NCBI RefSeq assembly: GCF_900111345.1
Contig: NZ_FOGY01000005.1
Location: 266,141-330,140, forward strand
Direction of reading: 5' to 3'
Length of the DNA: 64,000 nucleotides
Source: Psychrobacillus sp. OK032
GTDB taxonomy: Bacteria > Bacillota > Bacilli > Bacillales_A > Planococcaceae
The position numbers and the translations under genes were made by a program. Numbering within the stretch: the first letter of the stretch is position 1; every line of letters starts with the position of its first letter. The notes under the pieces were generated by a model that was not told the origin of the DNA, made no database searches, and saw only the letters and a program-made list of their open reading frames with translations. Below are positions 17,848 to 26,173 of the stretch, piece by piece.

Positions 17848-18627
17848 TTATATCCCTTTAAATTCAGGCTTACGTTTCTCCACGAATGCATTTATCCCTT
17901 CTACATGATCTGCAGTTTTACGCATTGCCGTTTGGGTTATGGCTTCTCGCTCTAGTATGGACTTCAGTTCCTCTAATTTACTTGCATGCAATATTTCTTT
18001 CGAGGCAATCATCGCTGCGATTGGCGATTGTAGTAACTTTTGGGCGTAGGAAGTTGCGGTTGCCCATCCAAGACCATCAGATGCTATTTCATCCACTAAG
18101 TCAATTTTTCGAGCTTCTATCCCTGTAAATAGCTGGCCATTCCACATTAGTTGTTTTGCTTTTGTAATTCCAACTCTTTCTTTTAAGAAGAAGTGTCCTC
18201 CACCGTCCGGCACTAGTCCAATTCCTATAAAGTTCATCGCTAGTTTACTATTTTCTTCTGCTATTACGATATCACATCCAAGTACGATACTAAAACCAAG
18301 CCCTGCTGCTGCACCGTGTATCGAGGCTATTGTAATTTGAGGTAACGTATATAATGCTAATGCAATGCGAGTAACATATTTCATCACTTCTTCTATATCA
18401 AATCTAATCTCTGGATCAATCATCGCTTTAATGTCCCCACCAGCTGAAAATGCACGCCCCTCCCCTTTAAGCAGTAGTACTTGTACAGAAGTATCCTCTT
18501 TTAGAGATTCCAAACAATCTGCTAGCTCCTGCATCATAATTTCATTCATCGAGTTCATTGATTCTGGTCGATTTAAAGTTAGCGTAGCAATTCTACCTTC
18601 TTTTTCCAATGTCAACGTGTTATACAT
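17848..18627 (-). CDS. yhaR: Enoyl-CoA hydratase/isomerase family protein (YhaR)
   Basis: Crotonase-fold acyl-CoA enzyme, probably in fatty-acid or branched acyl-CoA degradation. 259 residues. The two oxyanion-hole regions are visible: GRAFSAGGDIKAM near residue 58 and HGAAAGLGFSIVLGCD near residue 104; the catalytic-region LVPDGGGHFFL follows. Whether it hydrates or isomerises depends on glutamates I cannot place without alignment. B. subtilis yhaR lies in the same region. Good AAGGGGAG ribosome site before the ATG; flanked by its own terminators, so probably monocistronic. Confidence 0.88.
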   Translation of the reverse strand: MYNTLTLEKEGRIATLTLNRPESMNSMNEIMMQELADCLESLKEDTSVQVLLLKGEGRAFSAGGDIKAMIDPEIRFDIEEVMKYVTRIALALYTLPQITIASIHGAAAGLGFSIVLGCDIVIAEENSKLAMNFIGIGLVPDGGGHFFLKERVGITKAKQLMWNGQLFTGIEARKIDLVDEIASDGLGWATATSYAQKLLQSPIAAMIASKEILHASKLEELKSILEREAITQTAMRKTADHVEGINAFVEKRKPEFKGI

Positions 18628-18710
18628 TTCGTTCTCCCCTTTGTTAGAGAATAGTCATTCATTGTTAATACATTCGTCATCCATTACAATATTCCTGCTT
18701 TACAATACAA

Positions 18711-18746
18711 AAAGGGTCTCCCCAATTGTTTTGGAGAGACCCTTTC
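18711..18746 (-). terminator. Terminator after yheA
   Basis: Arms AAAGGGTCTC / GAGACCCTTT, followed on the minus strand by TTTTTGTATTG. Confidence 0.88.
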
Positions 18747-18758
18747 AAGTATCTAAAG

Positions 18759-19103
18759 TTAAATGCCTTCGTATAGTTCTTGCACTGGTTTAATTAACAC
18801 ACGATTTACTTCCTCGATTAATTGACTTAATCCCATTTCCGCCTGAAGCATTTGTGCAATTTTTTCATTTCCTTGCGCAAGTTGCGCAGTTTTTTGTGCA
18901 TATTCTATTTCTTCCCCAGCAATATCTTCACCCTTCATTTGTTTCTCTTGAAGGGTTAATTGGATTTTACGGAAGCTTTTGAATAATGCTAAGGCTTCAG
19001 CATCTGCTTTTACAGCACCAACAGCTGCCTGTACGTTTGCGAACTCATTTGTTTTACGTAATGTTGCTTCTAATTTGTTAATATCGTCATAAATATTGAT
19101 CAT
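18759..19103 (-). CDS. yheA: YlbF/YmcA family protein YheA
   Basis: 114-residue all-helical protein of the YlbF family (IYDDINKLEATLRKTNEFANVQAAVGAVKADAEALALFKSFRKIQLTLQEKQM is the conserved helical pair, split here for reading as residues 3-56). YlbF and YmcA bind RNase Y in B. subtilis and tune mRNA processing; YheA is the less studied paralogue. Lies 16 bases downstream of yheB and is co-transcribed with it, as in B. subtilis. AAAGGAG precedes the ATG. Confidence 0.88.
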   Translation of the reverse strand: MINIYDDINKLEATLRKTNEFANVQAAVGAVKADAEALALFKSFRKIQLTLQEKQMKGEDIAGEEIEYAQKTAQLAQGNEKIAQMLQAEMGLSQLIEEVNRVLIKPVQELYEGI

Positions 19104-19119
19104 GCTATTTGCTCCTTTT

Positions 19120-20262
19120 TTATCCCGTTATAAATACAATGATTCCTTGAATAATCCCGATAAGACCTCCAAGAACTCCACCTAGAACGGTAATCATTTT
19201 AAACTCTCGTTTTGATATACCAAGTACAATTTCTTCCAAGCGTTCGACTGGGAAAGAATCGACTTGCTCTTTTACCATATCTTCTAATTTCATTTTACGC
19301 AATACTTCTTCTAATTTTGCTTCTGCTTCTGCAAATGCAAAAGTAGTAAGCTTGGGTACTAGTTTTGTTTGTGTCCATTCTGCTGCTTCTGGGAAATAAA
19401 AAATTAGGCTATGACTTAAACGTTCTTCGATTGCCAATTGTTCAGTCAAATACTTCTTCACATTGGCAATGACCGGTTCAAAATCAAATCCATCAATCAT
19501 TTCTACAATTGGACGATCCTTTAGCTTTTCCCATTCATTTTGTACAATATTTTCTAACATATTTTTCGTTCCAGGTGCTTTTAAAAATTTCAAGATTTCA
19601 GGTTGCACTTTTCCTGCAAGTGATGAAGATTCTCCGACGACCATTTGAATCATGCTTCCAAGTGTTCCTTTAGTTGACAGGAAATCATCGATTAAGTTTT
19701 TCACCGTCATTTTTCCTTGTTCTGACTCGAAAAAGTCTTCTCCCTTTTCGAGTATATAGGCGACAATTTCTCCTACTTTTGTATCTGCTTTCTGTTGCCA
19801 TTCTATTGGTGCCAATTCACGGATCGTTTCCTGTTCAAATCTTGATTTTAATTGCTCAAATTGGATATCTACTTGGTTTTCAATTTTTCCATTTGCCATA
19901 GAAGTAATATTTTCAAGACCACTCAGCTTTAACCAATCTGCAATTGTTTTATCGGAAAGCAATATTTTTTCATTCAATTGACGAACGATCAATTTGGTTG
20001 TCTTTTCTTGCATTTCTTCATTAAAGTATTTTCGTTTAAAAATTTCAGGAGTTAATAAGTGATTAATCACAGTATTTCCCAATTGTTTTGCTAGTTCATC
20101 ACGTCTTTTTGGTATTAAACCTGGTGTGAATGGAAGTCGCCATGATCCGATATATTTTGCTTCATGTGGTCTGAATAACATTTTAATAGCTAAATGATTC
20201 GTAACTGCTCCAATAGCTGCTCCGACGATTGCCATAAATGCGATTGTCCATATAAAATTCAT
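19120..20262 (-). CDS. yheB: DUF445 family membrane protein YheB
   Basis: Long, mostly helical DUF445 protein with hydrophobic segments at both ends: IWTIAFMAIVGAAIGAVTNHLAIKMLF at the N-terminus, with the conserved NHLAIKMLFRPH, and VLGGVLGGLIGIIQGIIVFI at the C-terminus. The frame opens at a GTG (20271); the ATG at 20262 with AAAAGGTG upstream fits the family better. 380 residues. The fully conserved GLIPKRRDELAKQLG motif supports the call. Function unknown; spore or envelope association has been suggested for the family. Confidence 0.88.
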   Translation of the reverse strand: MNFIWTIAFMAIVGAAIGAVTNHLAIKMLFRPHEAKYIGSWRLPFTPGLIPKRRDELAKQLGNTVINHLLTPEIFKRKYFNEEMQEKTTKLIVRQLNEKILLSDKTIADWLKLSGLENITSMANGKIENQVDIQFEQLKSRFEQETIRELAPIEWQQKADTKVGEIVAYILEKGEDFFESEQGKMTVKNLIDDFLSTKGTLGSMIQMVVGESSSLAGKVQPEILKFLKAPGTKNMLENIVQNEWEKLKDRPIVEMIDGFDFEPVIANVKKYLTEQLAIEERLSHSLIFYFPEAAEWTQTKLVPKLTTFAFAEAEAKLEEVLRKMKLEDMVKEQVDSFPVERLEEIVLGISKREFKMITVLGGVLGGLIGIIQGIIVFITG

Positions 20263-20329
20263 TTGTTTCACCTTTTTCCTCTAGCTTCTCATTTATTATA
20301 GCAGAGGAAGGACAAACTCATCAAATTCG

Positions 20330-20458
20330 CCTTGGCGTATTTGCGTCCAGATTTTTATCGAGCTTGCTCGATAAATTCCACTAAAAAATCTGTGACATCC
20401 GCCGGAGGCTTTAACTTTATTCAGCCGGGTTTGAATTTTTTCTGAATAAAGTTAAAAG
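20330..20458. repeat. Intergenic element with two strong palindromes
   Basis: TTTATCGAGC-TT-GCTCGATAAA (20354-20375) and a second hairpin with 14-base arms TTAACTTTATTCAG / CTGAATAAAGTTAA (20411-20424/20442-20455) flank a GC-richer ATCCGCCGGAGGC segment. Its composition differs from surrounding DNA and it looks like a dispersed intergenic repeat, but only one copy is in this window. It may also end ferritin-like gene transcription. Confidence 0.5.
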
Positions 20459-20468
20459 ATTTTACATT

Positions 20469-20858
20469 TTACAACGCGTTATACATGGTTGATAAACGAA
20501 TAGCATGCTCGGTTTCATCATGCATTGCGACAAATAGCGGAGCATATGCTTGCTGAATCGGTATTTGGAGCAGCATTTCCTTATACATTTCGGCTGCTTC
20601 TAACTCATCTCTAATTGCAATCTTTGCACATTCTTTTAAATCAAAACACTCTTTAGGCTCCGGAAAATTTTGAACAAATGTCCCCGTAAGCATATAATAT
20701 AATTGTTGGAACATTTCGTAATGGCTTTTTTCATCTACATATATATGTTCGATAAAACTTTGCCAATACGGATCATCAGTTAAATTATACATGGAACGAT
20801 AAAAGTGATAATCATCATATTCGTTTAGTATTGCTTGTTTTAATTTTTCAGTAAACAA
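20469..20858 (-). CDS. Ferritin-like/rubrerythrin-type protein
   Basis: 129 residues, four-helix-bundle pattern with spaced metal ligands: NEYDDYHFYRSMY, VDEKSHYEMFQQLYY, IRDELEAAEMYKEML and HDETEHAIRLSTMYN, i.e. repeated Glu and ExxH motifs of diiron ferritin-like domains. TTG start with AAGGAGCG 8 bases upstream. Likely an iron- or oxidative-stress-related protein, but catalytic role is unknown. Divergent from the yheE-like gene. A DUF-type ferritin-like annotation would be expected from a profile search. Confidence 0.7.
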   Translation of the reverse strand: MFTEKLKQAILNEYDDYHFYRSMYNLTDDPYWQSFIEHIYVDEKSHYEMFQQLYYMLTGTFVQNFPEPKECFDLKECAKIAIRDELEAAEMYKEMLLQIPIQQAYAPLFVAMHDETEHAIRLSTMYNAL

Positions 20859-20930
20859 TTAGACGCTCCTTCACTAGTCATTTCTACTAGTGTATGCGAA
20901 TAAATTCACGCACATGAAAGGTTGATATTA

Positions 20931-21134
20931 TTGCTACAACACTTTAGTTTCAAACCACTCTATGATAACAAACAGCTCCCGGGTTGGTCCGTCTCTTTCT
21001 TTTATAAACAACAAAGATACGCTGCAGAATATGAACCGGATGGAACGATAAAATGGCTCGGTGAAACACCAGCTGATGTAGAAACAGTGAAGAAAATGAT
21101 ACATGAACTCATGCTATTTCATGTGTATGACTAA
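20931..21134 (+). CDS. yheE: DUF5342 family protein (YheE-like)
   Basis: 67 residues from a TTG at 20931 preceded by AAAGG; the frame also allows a TTG at 20922. The conserved pattern HFSFKPLYDNKQLPGWSVSF, a second strand QRYAAEYEPDGTIKWLG and a C-terminal helix KKMIHELMLFHVYD match B. subtilis YheE, which lies in the same yhe region. Small soluble protein of unknown function. Confidence 0.75.
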   Translation: MLQHFSFKPLYDNKQLPGWSVSFFYKQQRYAAEYEPDGTIKWLGETPADVETVKKMIHELMLFHVYD

Positions 21135-21214
21135 GATCCCCCTGTGCATGAAACTTTAAATTTATTGAGAACGTGATTATTTAACCTACATAAGGCACAA
21201 TTGGAGGAGTCGAA

Positions 21215-21600
21215 ATGGAAGATAAAAGTTCAATTTTAATAGATGGGGATAAAAAAACTATTTGGAATGCCATAACTGATGCCCATAAACTCTCCCAATG
21301 GTATGTTCCAGGTTCACCTTGGAAGATCACCAAGCTCAGTGTAGGGGAAAAAGGTACCTTTACATTAATGCCTAGTCGACATAATAATTTATCTGAAATG
21401 CTTCCAATGACCTTTACTATCAAGCTCTAGAACCATACGATGTATTCTCCCTTTATTTAGACGGACAACAGACAACGATATCTTTTAGACAAGAACCAGT
21501 ACTGAATGGAACAAGGGTGACCATAAATTCAGCGGGATTTGATCAATCATTAGAAAATCTCAAAGCTTTAATAGAAGGAAATGATATTCCTCATGTTTAA
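21215..21600 (+). pseudogene. Frameshifted SRPBCC/AHSA1 domain protein
   Basis: The frame from ATG 21215 (GGAGGAG upstream) encodes a typical SRPBCC start, with KKTIWNAITDAHKLSQWYVP, and stops at 21428-21430. Adding one G after ATCAAG restores the reading: TIK-AL-EPYDVFSLYLDGQQ, running on through TTISFRQEPVLNGTRVTINSAG to a stop at 21598-21600. About 128 residues in all, slightly short for the family (140-160). A one-base deletion is the simplest explanation; a sequencing error would look identical. AHSA1-type proteins bind hydrophobic ligands. Confidence 0.75.
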
Positions 21601-21637
21601 TAAAGAAAACAGTAAATAAATAGCCTCATCTACTAAT

Positions 21638-21680
21638 GTGTAAGGAAGAAATGATATTTTTTCTTCCTTACACTTTTCTT
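21638..21680 (+). terminator. Terminator after the SRPBCC pseudogene
   Basis: GTGTAAGGAAGAA / TTCTTCCTTACAC perfect 13-base arms followed by TTTTCTT. Confidence 0.85.
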
Positions 21681-21747
21681 ATACATCAATTGCCTCTTTC
21701 GAACTTACCGCTGCTATATCATCACAACAACCATCCCTCTTACTTTT

Positions 21748-23004
21748 CTAGTCGTTCGCTAACTTTTTCTTTCGCCCAAAAATAATATAGAAATAGGTTG
21801 AAGCTATAATATATAGAACTCCTGTTATTGTAAACGTATACGCATACCCCCAATAGAAGCCGAATGTCACTACAAGTCCTGTAGAAATGGCTCCGGTACT
21901 TGCCCATCCTATGTTAAAAACCATCTGATTTACCGAATTGGCTAGCCCCTTATACTTATCCATTACAAGCTCCATCGCTATTGCACTTTGAATAGGATTT
22001 CCCGCATTCATTAATGCTTGTCGTATTAAAAACGCGATGGATGCTATGATTAAAGAATTGGTATAGCCGGTTATAAATAAAAACGGGATCGAGAGCAGTT
22101 GAAAAATAACTAACGCTTTAACTTTTCCTACCTTTTTCACAAGAGCAGGTCCGAGTAACATAGCCACGGCTGTCATCGCAGAACCGAGTGACAAGATGAG
22201 TCCAATATAGGTGTTAGAAGCATCGAAACGGTTGGAAAAATATAAATTTAAGTAAGGGATAACAAGGCCTGACCCAGTTCCAATTAGTAGATTTGCAAAT
22301 CCAAACAATAAAATAACCTTCAAATTTTTTCGCAGCCCAATTGGTAATTTAACATCGGATTCCTCGTGTTCGGGTACCTCTGTCTTTATTTTAATTGGCT
22401 TTAACTGAAATAAAGGGATTATACCAATAGTGAAAATAAATGCCCCAATTACTAGTACATATTTAATAGAATCTACGGTAGATATATTTCCAATTACATG
22501 GAGCGCATCTGCTAGCACTCCCCCGCCAAGACTCCCAACAACACTTGCAATAGTCATCAATGAAAAATGAATACTAAAAAGATGCATCCTTTCACTGGCT
22601 TTCGAATTTTCTGCGAGAAAAGGAACACCAGATACTTGTACTAATGCCATAAATAATCCAGTGAGGAACGCAGCATAAATTAGCAATTGTTCACCAGTAA
22701 CTAAACTTCTATAAAACAACGTACTAGCTGCAACTACTGTACCTGTAATGATGATTCCCTTTCTACCTATACGGTCACTTAAGTATCCTGCTGGTACTAA
22801 CATAATCGCCGTAGCAAGGGCAGTCATGGAAATGATTTTACCATTTAGTGTTTCTGGAAAGCCAAGCTCTTTTATATACAAATTGTACATAACAGAAAAT
22901 ACACCCATCCCTATTTGGATGAGAACATTTGCAAGCATGAACATTTTTATATTTCTATTGAATGAAGTTATTTTCTTTTTCCAATCTGCAAGCAAAAAAA
23001 ACAT
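21748..23004 (-). CDS. Major facilitator superfamily transporter
   Basis: 418 residues with about twelve hydrophobic segments, split by a charged loop (LKPIKIKTEVPEHEESDVKLP) between the two six-helix halves. The MFS loop 2-3 signature is present as GYLSDRIGRKGIII. Family level points to a drug or metabolite exporter; no substrate can be read. The ATG at 23004 sits directly at the foot of a 9-base-pair hairpin and the Shine-Dalgarno AGAAGAGG is in its loop, which may affect translation. A start at the internal Met in NIKMFML is possible. Confidence 0.85.
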   Translation of the reverse strand: MFFLLADWKKKITSFNRNIKMFMLANVLIQIGMGVFSVMYNLYIKELGFPETLNGKIISMTALATAIMLVPAGYLSDRIGRKGIIITGTVVAASTLFYRSLVTGEQLLIYAAFLTGLFMALVQVSGVPFLAENSKASERMHLFSIHFSLMTIASVVGSLGGGVLADALHVIGNISTVDSIKYVLVIGAFIFTIGIIPLFQLKPIKIKTEVPEHEESDVKLPIGLRKNLKVILLFGFANLLIGTGSGLVIPYLNLYFSNRFDASNTYIGLILSLGSAMTAVAMLLGPALVKKVGKVKALVIFQLLSIPFLFITGYTNSLIIASIAFLIRQALMNAGNPIQSAIAMELVMDKYKGLANSVNQMVFNIGWASTGAISTGLVVTFGFYWGYAYTFTITGVLYIIASTYFYIIFGRKKKLAND

Positions 23005-23035
23005 AGGGTACCTCTTCTCTTTATTTCGGTACCCT
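23005..23035 (-). promoter_or_regulatory. Hairpin around the MFS gene ribosome-binding site
   Basis: Arms AGGGTACC (23005-23012) and GGTACCCT (23028-23035) pair perfectly; the loop holds the Shine-Dalgarno and the ATG follows the hairpin immediately. Could be a translation-control element or chance. Confidence 0.4.
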
Positions 23036-23092
23036 AAATATACGATTTCCGTTTGAAAAATTCAATATAAAATTGGACTTATTATGAAGAGT

Positions 23093-23902
23093 CTACTGCT
23101 GCTCCCCATGCTGGGTCGCATTTGTAAGACTCGCCTCAAATAGATCAATGATTTCAATAAATCGTTCTGCTTCTCTAAATGTATGGTCAGCTAATAGGGG
23201 GTGAATATTACTTTTGATACGGCATTCCTCGATTAAATCGCGAGCTGTTTTCTTAAAGTCTCTTAATGAAACAACAGATACTCGATTTTGATCCAAAAAT
23301 TGATGTAGTAGTGGTGGGGTTTCGGATTGTGGTCGCATACTATCCAAGTCTTGTGCTTGAAACAATAACTGGTCGAAATCATGGCTAAACTCTCTTGCCT
23401 GATCAACAAGCTTTCGTTCACTTGGATCTAAAAGATGCCCAATAAATTTCGCATGATCTGCCATAATTTTTAGGAAAAATACATTTTCTTTTATGATAGC
23501 TTCCGGTAATGGTTTCAGTTTCCCTTCATTTAGTTCCTTTAATCTTTTGGCATAGTAAGCGGCTTCTCTGCTTATATGATCGACTAATAGAGGATAATTA
23601 TTGGTCCTGATTTCACAACGAAGTATTAGACCTAAAACTTTTCGTTTGTATGCCCAAATCGAGACTGCTGATTGATACACATACGAATTGAACTCCTGTA
23701 TTTGTCTTGGATCAGAATTCACATTGTAACCTGCTAGCTGCTCTTCAATTCGTTCGAAAATAGCGATATACTGTTGTGCTTCCTCAATTAACTTTTTCTC
23801 GTTAAACGTAAATCCCAAGCTTAAAAATAAAGCATGTTCCTTCATAATTCTTGACCAAAATTTGATTTCATTTAAGGACCTTACAACAAACTCAGTTGCC
23901 AT
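23093..23902 (-). CDS. DUF2935 domain protein
   Basis: 269 residues made of two related helical halves; each begins with a histidine-bearing helix (RIMKEHALFLSLGF, KIMADHAKFIGHLLDP) and has a second EAAYYAKRL / EAERFIEII type helix with LLVDHISREA and LLADHTFREA. This internal repeat and the conserved H and E residues define DUF2935, found in Firmicutes and suspected to be metal-binding. Start at 23902 chosen for GGAGGTGA upstream; the longer frame to 23974 has none. Function unknown. Confidence 0.8.
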   Translation of the reverse strand: MATEFVVRSLNEIKFWSRIMKEHALFLSLGFTFNEKKLIEEAQQYIAIFERIEEQLAGYNVNSDPRQIQEFNSYVYQSAVSIWAYKRKVLGLILRCEIRTNNYPLLVDHISREAAYYAKRLKELNEGKLKPLPEAIIKENVFFLKIMADHAKFIGHLLDPSERKLVDQAREFSHDFDQLLFQAQDLDSMRPQSETPPLLHQFLDQNRVSVVSLRDFKKTARDLIEECRIKSNIHPLLADHTFREAERFIEIIDLFEASLTNATQHGEQQ

Positions 23903-24069
23903 CCATTCACCTCCATTATTACGTACAGTAGTAATTATATGTTTCATTTCCTTCAAAAATCTCCCCTCTTGCAATTCGAAAATTTAATTGCCATTAAGGC
24001 ATGTATAGTTTGAAAATTATGGGAGGAGATAAAAATGATTCGCTATAACTATTTGGAGGTTCTACATAA

Positions 24070-24230
24070 ATGACAAAATAAAATATGAATACAATAAAAA
24101 TGACAACATGGAAGATAGAGACACTTCTACCTACGGAGATCCAATAATAGCTACTTCTCCTACTATCAATAATAAGTGCAAGAGAGCTTCATCTACAATT
24201 GCAAAAAAGTACACAAAATCCACGAAATAG
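24070..24230 (+). pseudogene. Broken small ORF, first copy of a tandem pair
   Basis: GGAGG precedes an ATG at 24070 that stops after three codons (M-T-K). With one extra A in the A4 run the frame reads on as MTKIKYEYNKNDNMED, DTSTYGDPIIATSPTINN and CKRASSTIAKKY to the TAG at 24228. The DTSTY..GDPII..SP.IN....ASS.I pattern is repeated in the next ORF. A frameshifted gene or a slippage-switched one. A separate 12-residue frame with a strong GGGAGGAG lies at 24035-24073. Family not recognised. Confidence 0.5.
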
Positions 24231-24264
24231 CCAAATAATCTCTAATAAAAATGAAAGCAACTCA

Positions 24265-24393
24265 ATGAATGACACATCTACATATACTGCATATGGAGAT
24301 CCAATTATTAATTCTTCCCCTCCAATTAATGGAGAGTATAAGAAAGCTTCTTCTTCAATTGATGAAGACACACAAAATAGGAATAGTAAATAG
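24265..24393 (+). CDS. Small uncharacterised protein, second copy of a tandem pair
   Basis: 42 residues from the ATG at 24265; the frame is open from a TTG at 24199. It repeats the upstream copy: DTSTYTAYGDPIINSSPPIN then KKASSSIDEDTQ. Hydrophilic, serine/asparagine-rich, no signal or membrane segment. Ribosome site is weak. Sits convergent to bmrD. I do not know the family; the shared pattern between two neighbouring frames is the main reason to think it is or was coding. Confidence 0.45.
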   Translation: MNDTSTYTAYGDPIINSSPPINGEYKKASSSIDEDTQNRNSK

Positions 24394-24433
24394 AAGCAAT
24401 AGTTATAAAGCAAAGAGAGTATCTCTGCATGTG

Positions 24434-26173
24434 TTAAACATGCTGAGATACTCCTGCTTGTAATTTATACATTTGTTCATAGCGACCTTGAAGTTGCAGC
24501 AATTCATCATGCGTACCACTTTCAACTATTTCGCCTCGTTCTAATACTAAAATACGATCCGCATTCTTAATAGTAGAAAGTCGATGTGCAATGATGAAAG
24601 TCGTTCTTCCTTTTTTCAATACATCCATTGCATGTTGAATGATTTCTTCTGTTTCCGTATCAATATTAGAGGTTGCTTCATCTAATATTAGGATAGCTGG
24701 GTCGAAGGCAAGTGCTCTTGCAAAGGAGACGAGCTGTCTTTGACCAGAGGATAATGTACTCCCCTTCTCAATAACCGGTTCATCCAACCCTTTTTCCAAA
24801 TTTTTCAACACACGTTCCCCACCAACTGCATGTAGTGCCGCTTCTACTTTTTCTCGCGATATACTTGGGTCGTTTAAGCTCACATTCGATGCTATCGTCC
24901 CTGAAAACAAATAAGGATCTTGCAACACAATTCCCATATGATCCCGAATCGTTTGTCTTGGTACTGTCGTAATATCGATACCGTCAATAAGAATTTCCCC
25001 TTTCGATGGATCATAGAAACGGAACAATAAATTCATAATGGAGCTTTTACCAGATCCGGTATGTCCTACTAAAGCTACCGTTTCTCCTTTATTGGCTACA
25101 AAGTTCAAGTTTTTCAACACATACTCTTGCTCCTTGTATGCAAATGAAACATTTTGGAATTCTACATTCCCTTCGTATCGCTCCATCTTCTTATCCTCGA
25201 CTTTTTCACCTGACTCATCGAGTAATGTAAACACGCGAGAACCAGCTACTAGTGATCTCTCCAATTGTGAGAACTGATTTACAATTCCTGTAATAGGATT
25301 AAATAATCTCGTCGTATAGTCAACAAATGCATATAGCATACCGGCCGTTACGATGCTAATTGGCTCCATCGATTGTAAGCCAAAATACGTTATAAACATT
25401 ATATACATAATAGAACGCAGCACGCTTACTAAGTTAAATGATGTAGCGGAATCAAGTACTAATAATTTCTTCTGATAGCGATAATGCTCCTCATTCATCT
25501 CTTCAAATTCACGGTCCATTTGCTTTTCTCGTTTGAACGCTTGAATAATGGACATTCCTTGAATAGATTCGTTAAGCATTGCATTTAAGTCGGCAATTTT
25601 TGTTCGGACGATATGATTATATTTAGAAGCATATTTCCGATAAGCAATCATCCATATATAAATAATCGGAAGAACAAATAAAGCCATCAAAGCCATTTGT
25701 ACATTTAAAATGAAAAGCGCGACGTAAACCCCTAAAATGGAAATAATACTTGTCGCAAATTGTGATAATACTTGCACATACAAATTACGAATTGCTTCTG
25801 TATCATTCGTTACACGAGCTACTACTTTACCAGCTGGCAAATTGTCAAAATACTGAATCGGTAATGTTTGGATATGTTGGAATACATCGTTTCGTAGTTT
25901 TTGTACAACTCGGTTTGCTCCAATTTGTAACTGGATGAACATAAAGTATCGAAAAACTGCCGTAACAACACTTAGTCCAAAAAACAATGCAAGTAACAGC
26001 AGAATCGGTTGAAATTCAATCGTACCTTCTACAATATGTTCATCAATAATTGTCTTGGCAATGAATGGTCCGGATAAATCAGCAATCACTGCAATTGTTA
26101 AAAAGATTAAACCAAGCAAAATTGGTCTTTTATAAAATAATGCGTAATGGTAGAGTCGTTTTCCTGTACTCAT
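24434..26173 (-). CDS. bmrD: Multidrug ABC transporter, catalytic half BmrD (YheH)-like
   Basis: Fused transmembrane/ATPase half-transporter, 579 residues: six-helix exporter domain (about 1-310) then nucleotide-binding domain with Walker A GHTGSGKSS, signature LSSGQRQL, Walker B LILDEATSNID (intact catalytic Glu) and the switch His in IAHRLSTIKNADR. The B. subtilis partner is about 90 residues longer. Overlaps bmrC by 4 bases, so the two form a heterodimer exporter for drugs and lipids (family knowledge). It carries the consensus ATP site of the pair. Confidence 0.88.
   Translation of the reverse strand: MSTGKRLYHYALFYKRPILLGLIFLTIAVIADLSGPFIAKTIIDEHIVEGTIEFQPILLLLALFFGLSVVTAVFRYFMFIQLQIGANRVVQKLRNDVFQHIQTLPIQYFDNLPAGKVVARVTNDTEAIRNLYVQVLSQFATSIISILGVYVALFILNVQMALMALFVLPIIYIWMIAYRKYASKYNHIVRTKIADLNAMLNESIQGMSIIQAFKREKQMDREFEEMNEEHYRYQKKLLVLDSATSFNLVSVLRSIMYIMFITYFGLQSMEPISIVTAGMLYAFVDYTTRLFNPITGIVNQFSQLERSLVAGSRVFTLLDESGEKVEDKKMERYEGNVEFQNVSFAYKEQEYVLKNLNFVANKGETVALVGHTGSGKSSIMNLLFRFYDPSKGEILIDGIDITTVPRQTIRDHMGIVLQDPYLFSGTIASNVSLNDPSISREKVEAALHAVGGERVLKNLEKGLDEPVIEKGSTLSSGQRQLVSFARALAFDPAILILDEATSNIDTETEEIIQHAMDVLKKGRTTFIIAHRLSTIKNADRILVLERGEIVESGTHDELLQLQGRYEQMYKLQAGVSQHV

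Noticed and set aside
18365..18793. 142-residue plus-strand ORF over yhaR and a terminator
   Set aside because: Antisense to a clear crotonase gene and runs through the yheA terminator.
20330..20458. Riboswitch candidate before the yheE-like gene
   Set aside because: The two palindromes lie downstream of the converging ferritin-like and yheB genes, not upstream of a plus-strand gene, and show no known aptamer consensus.
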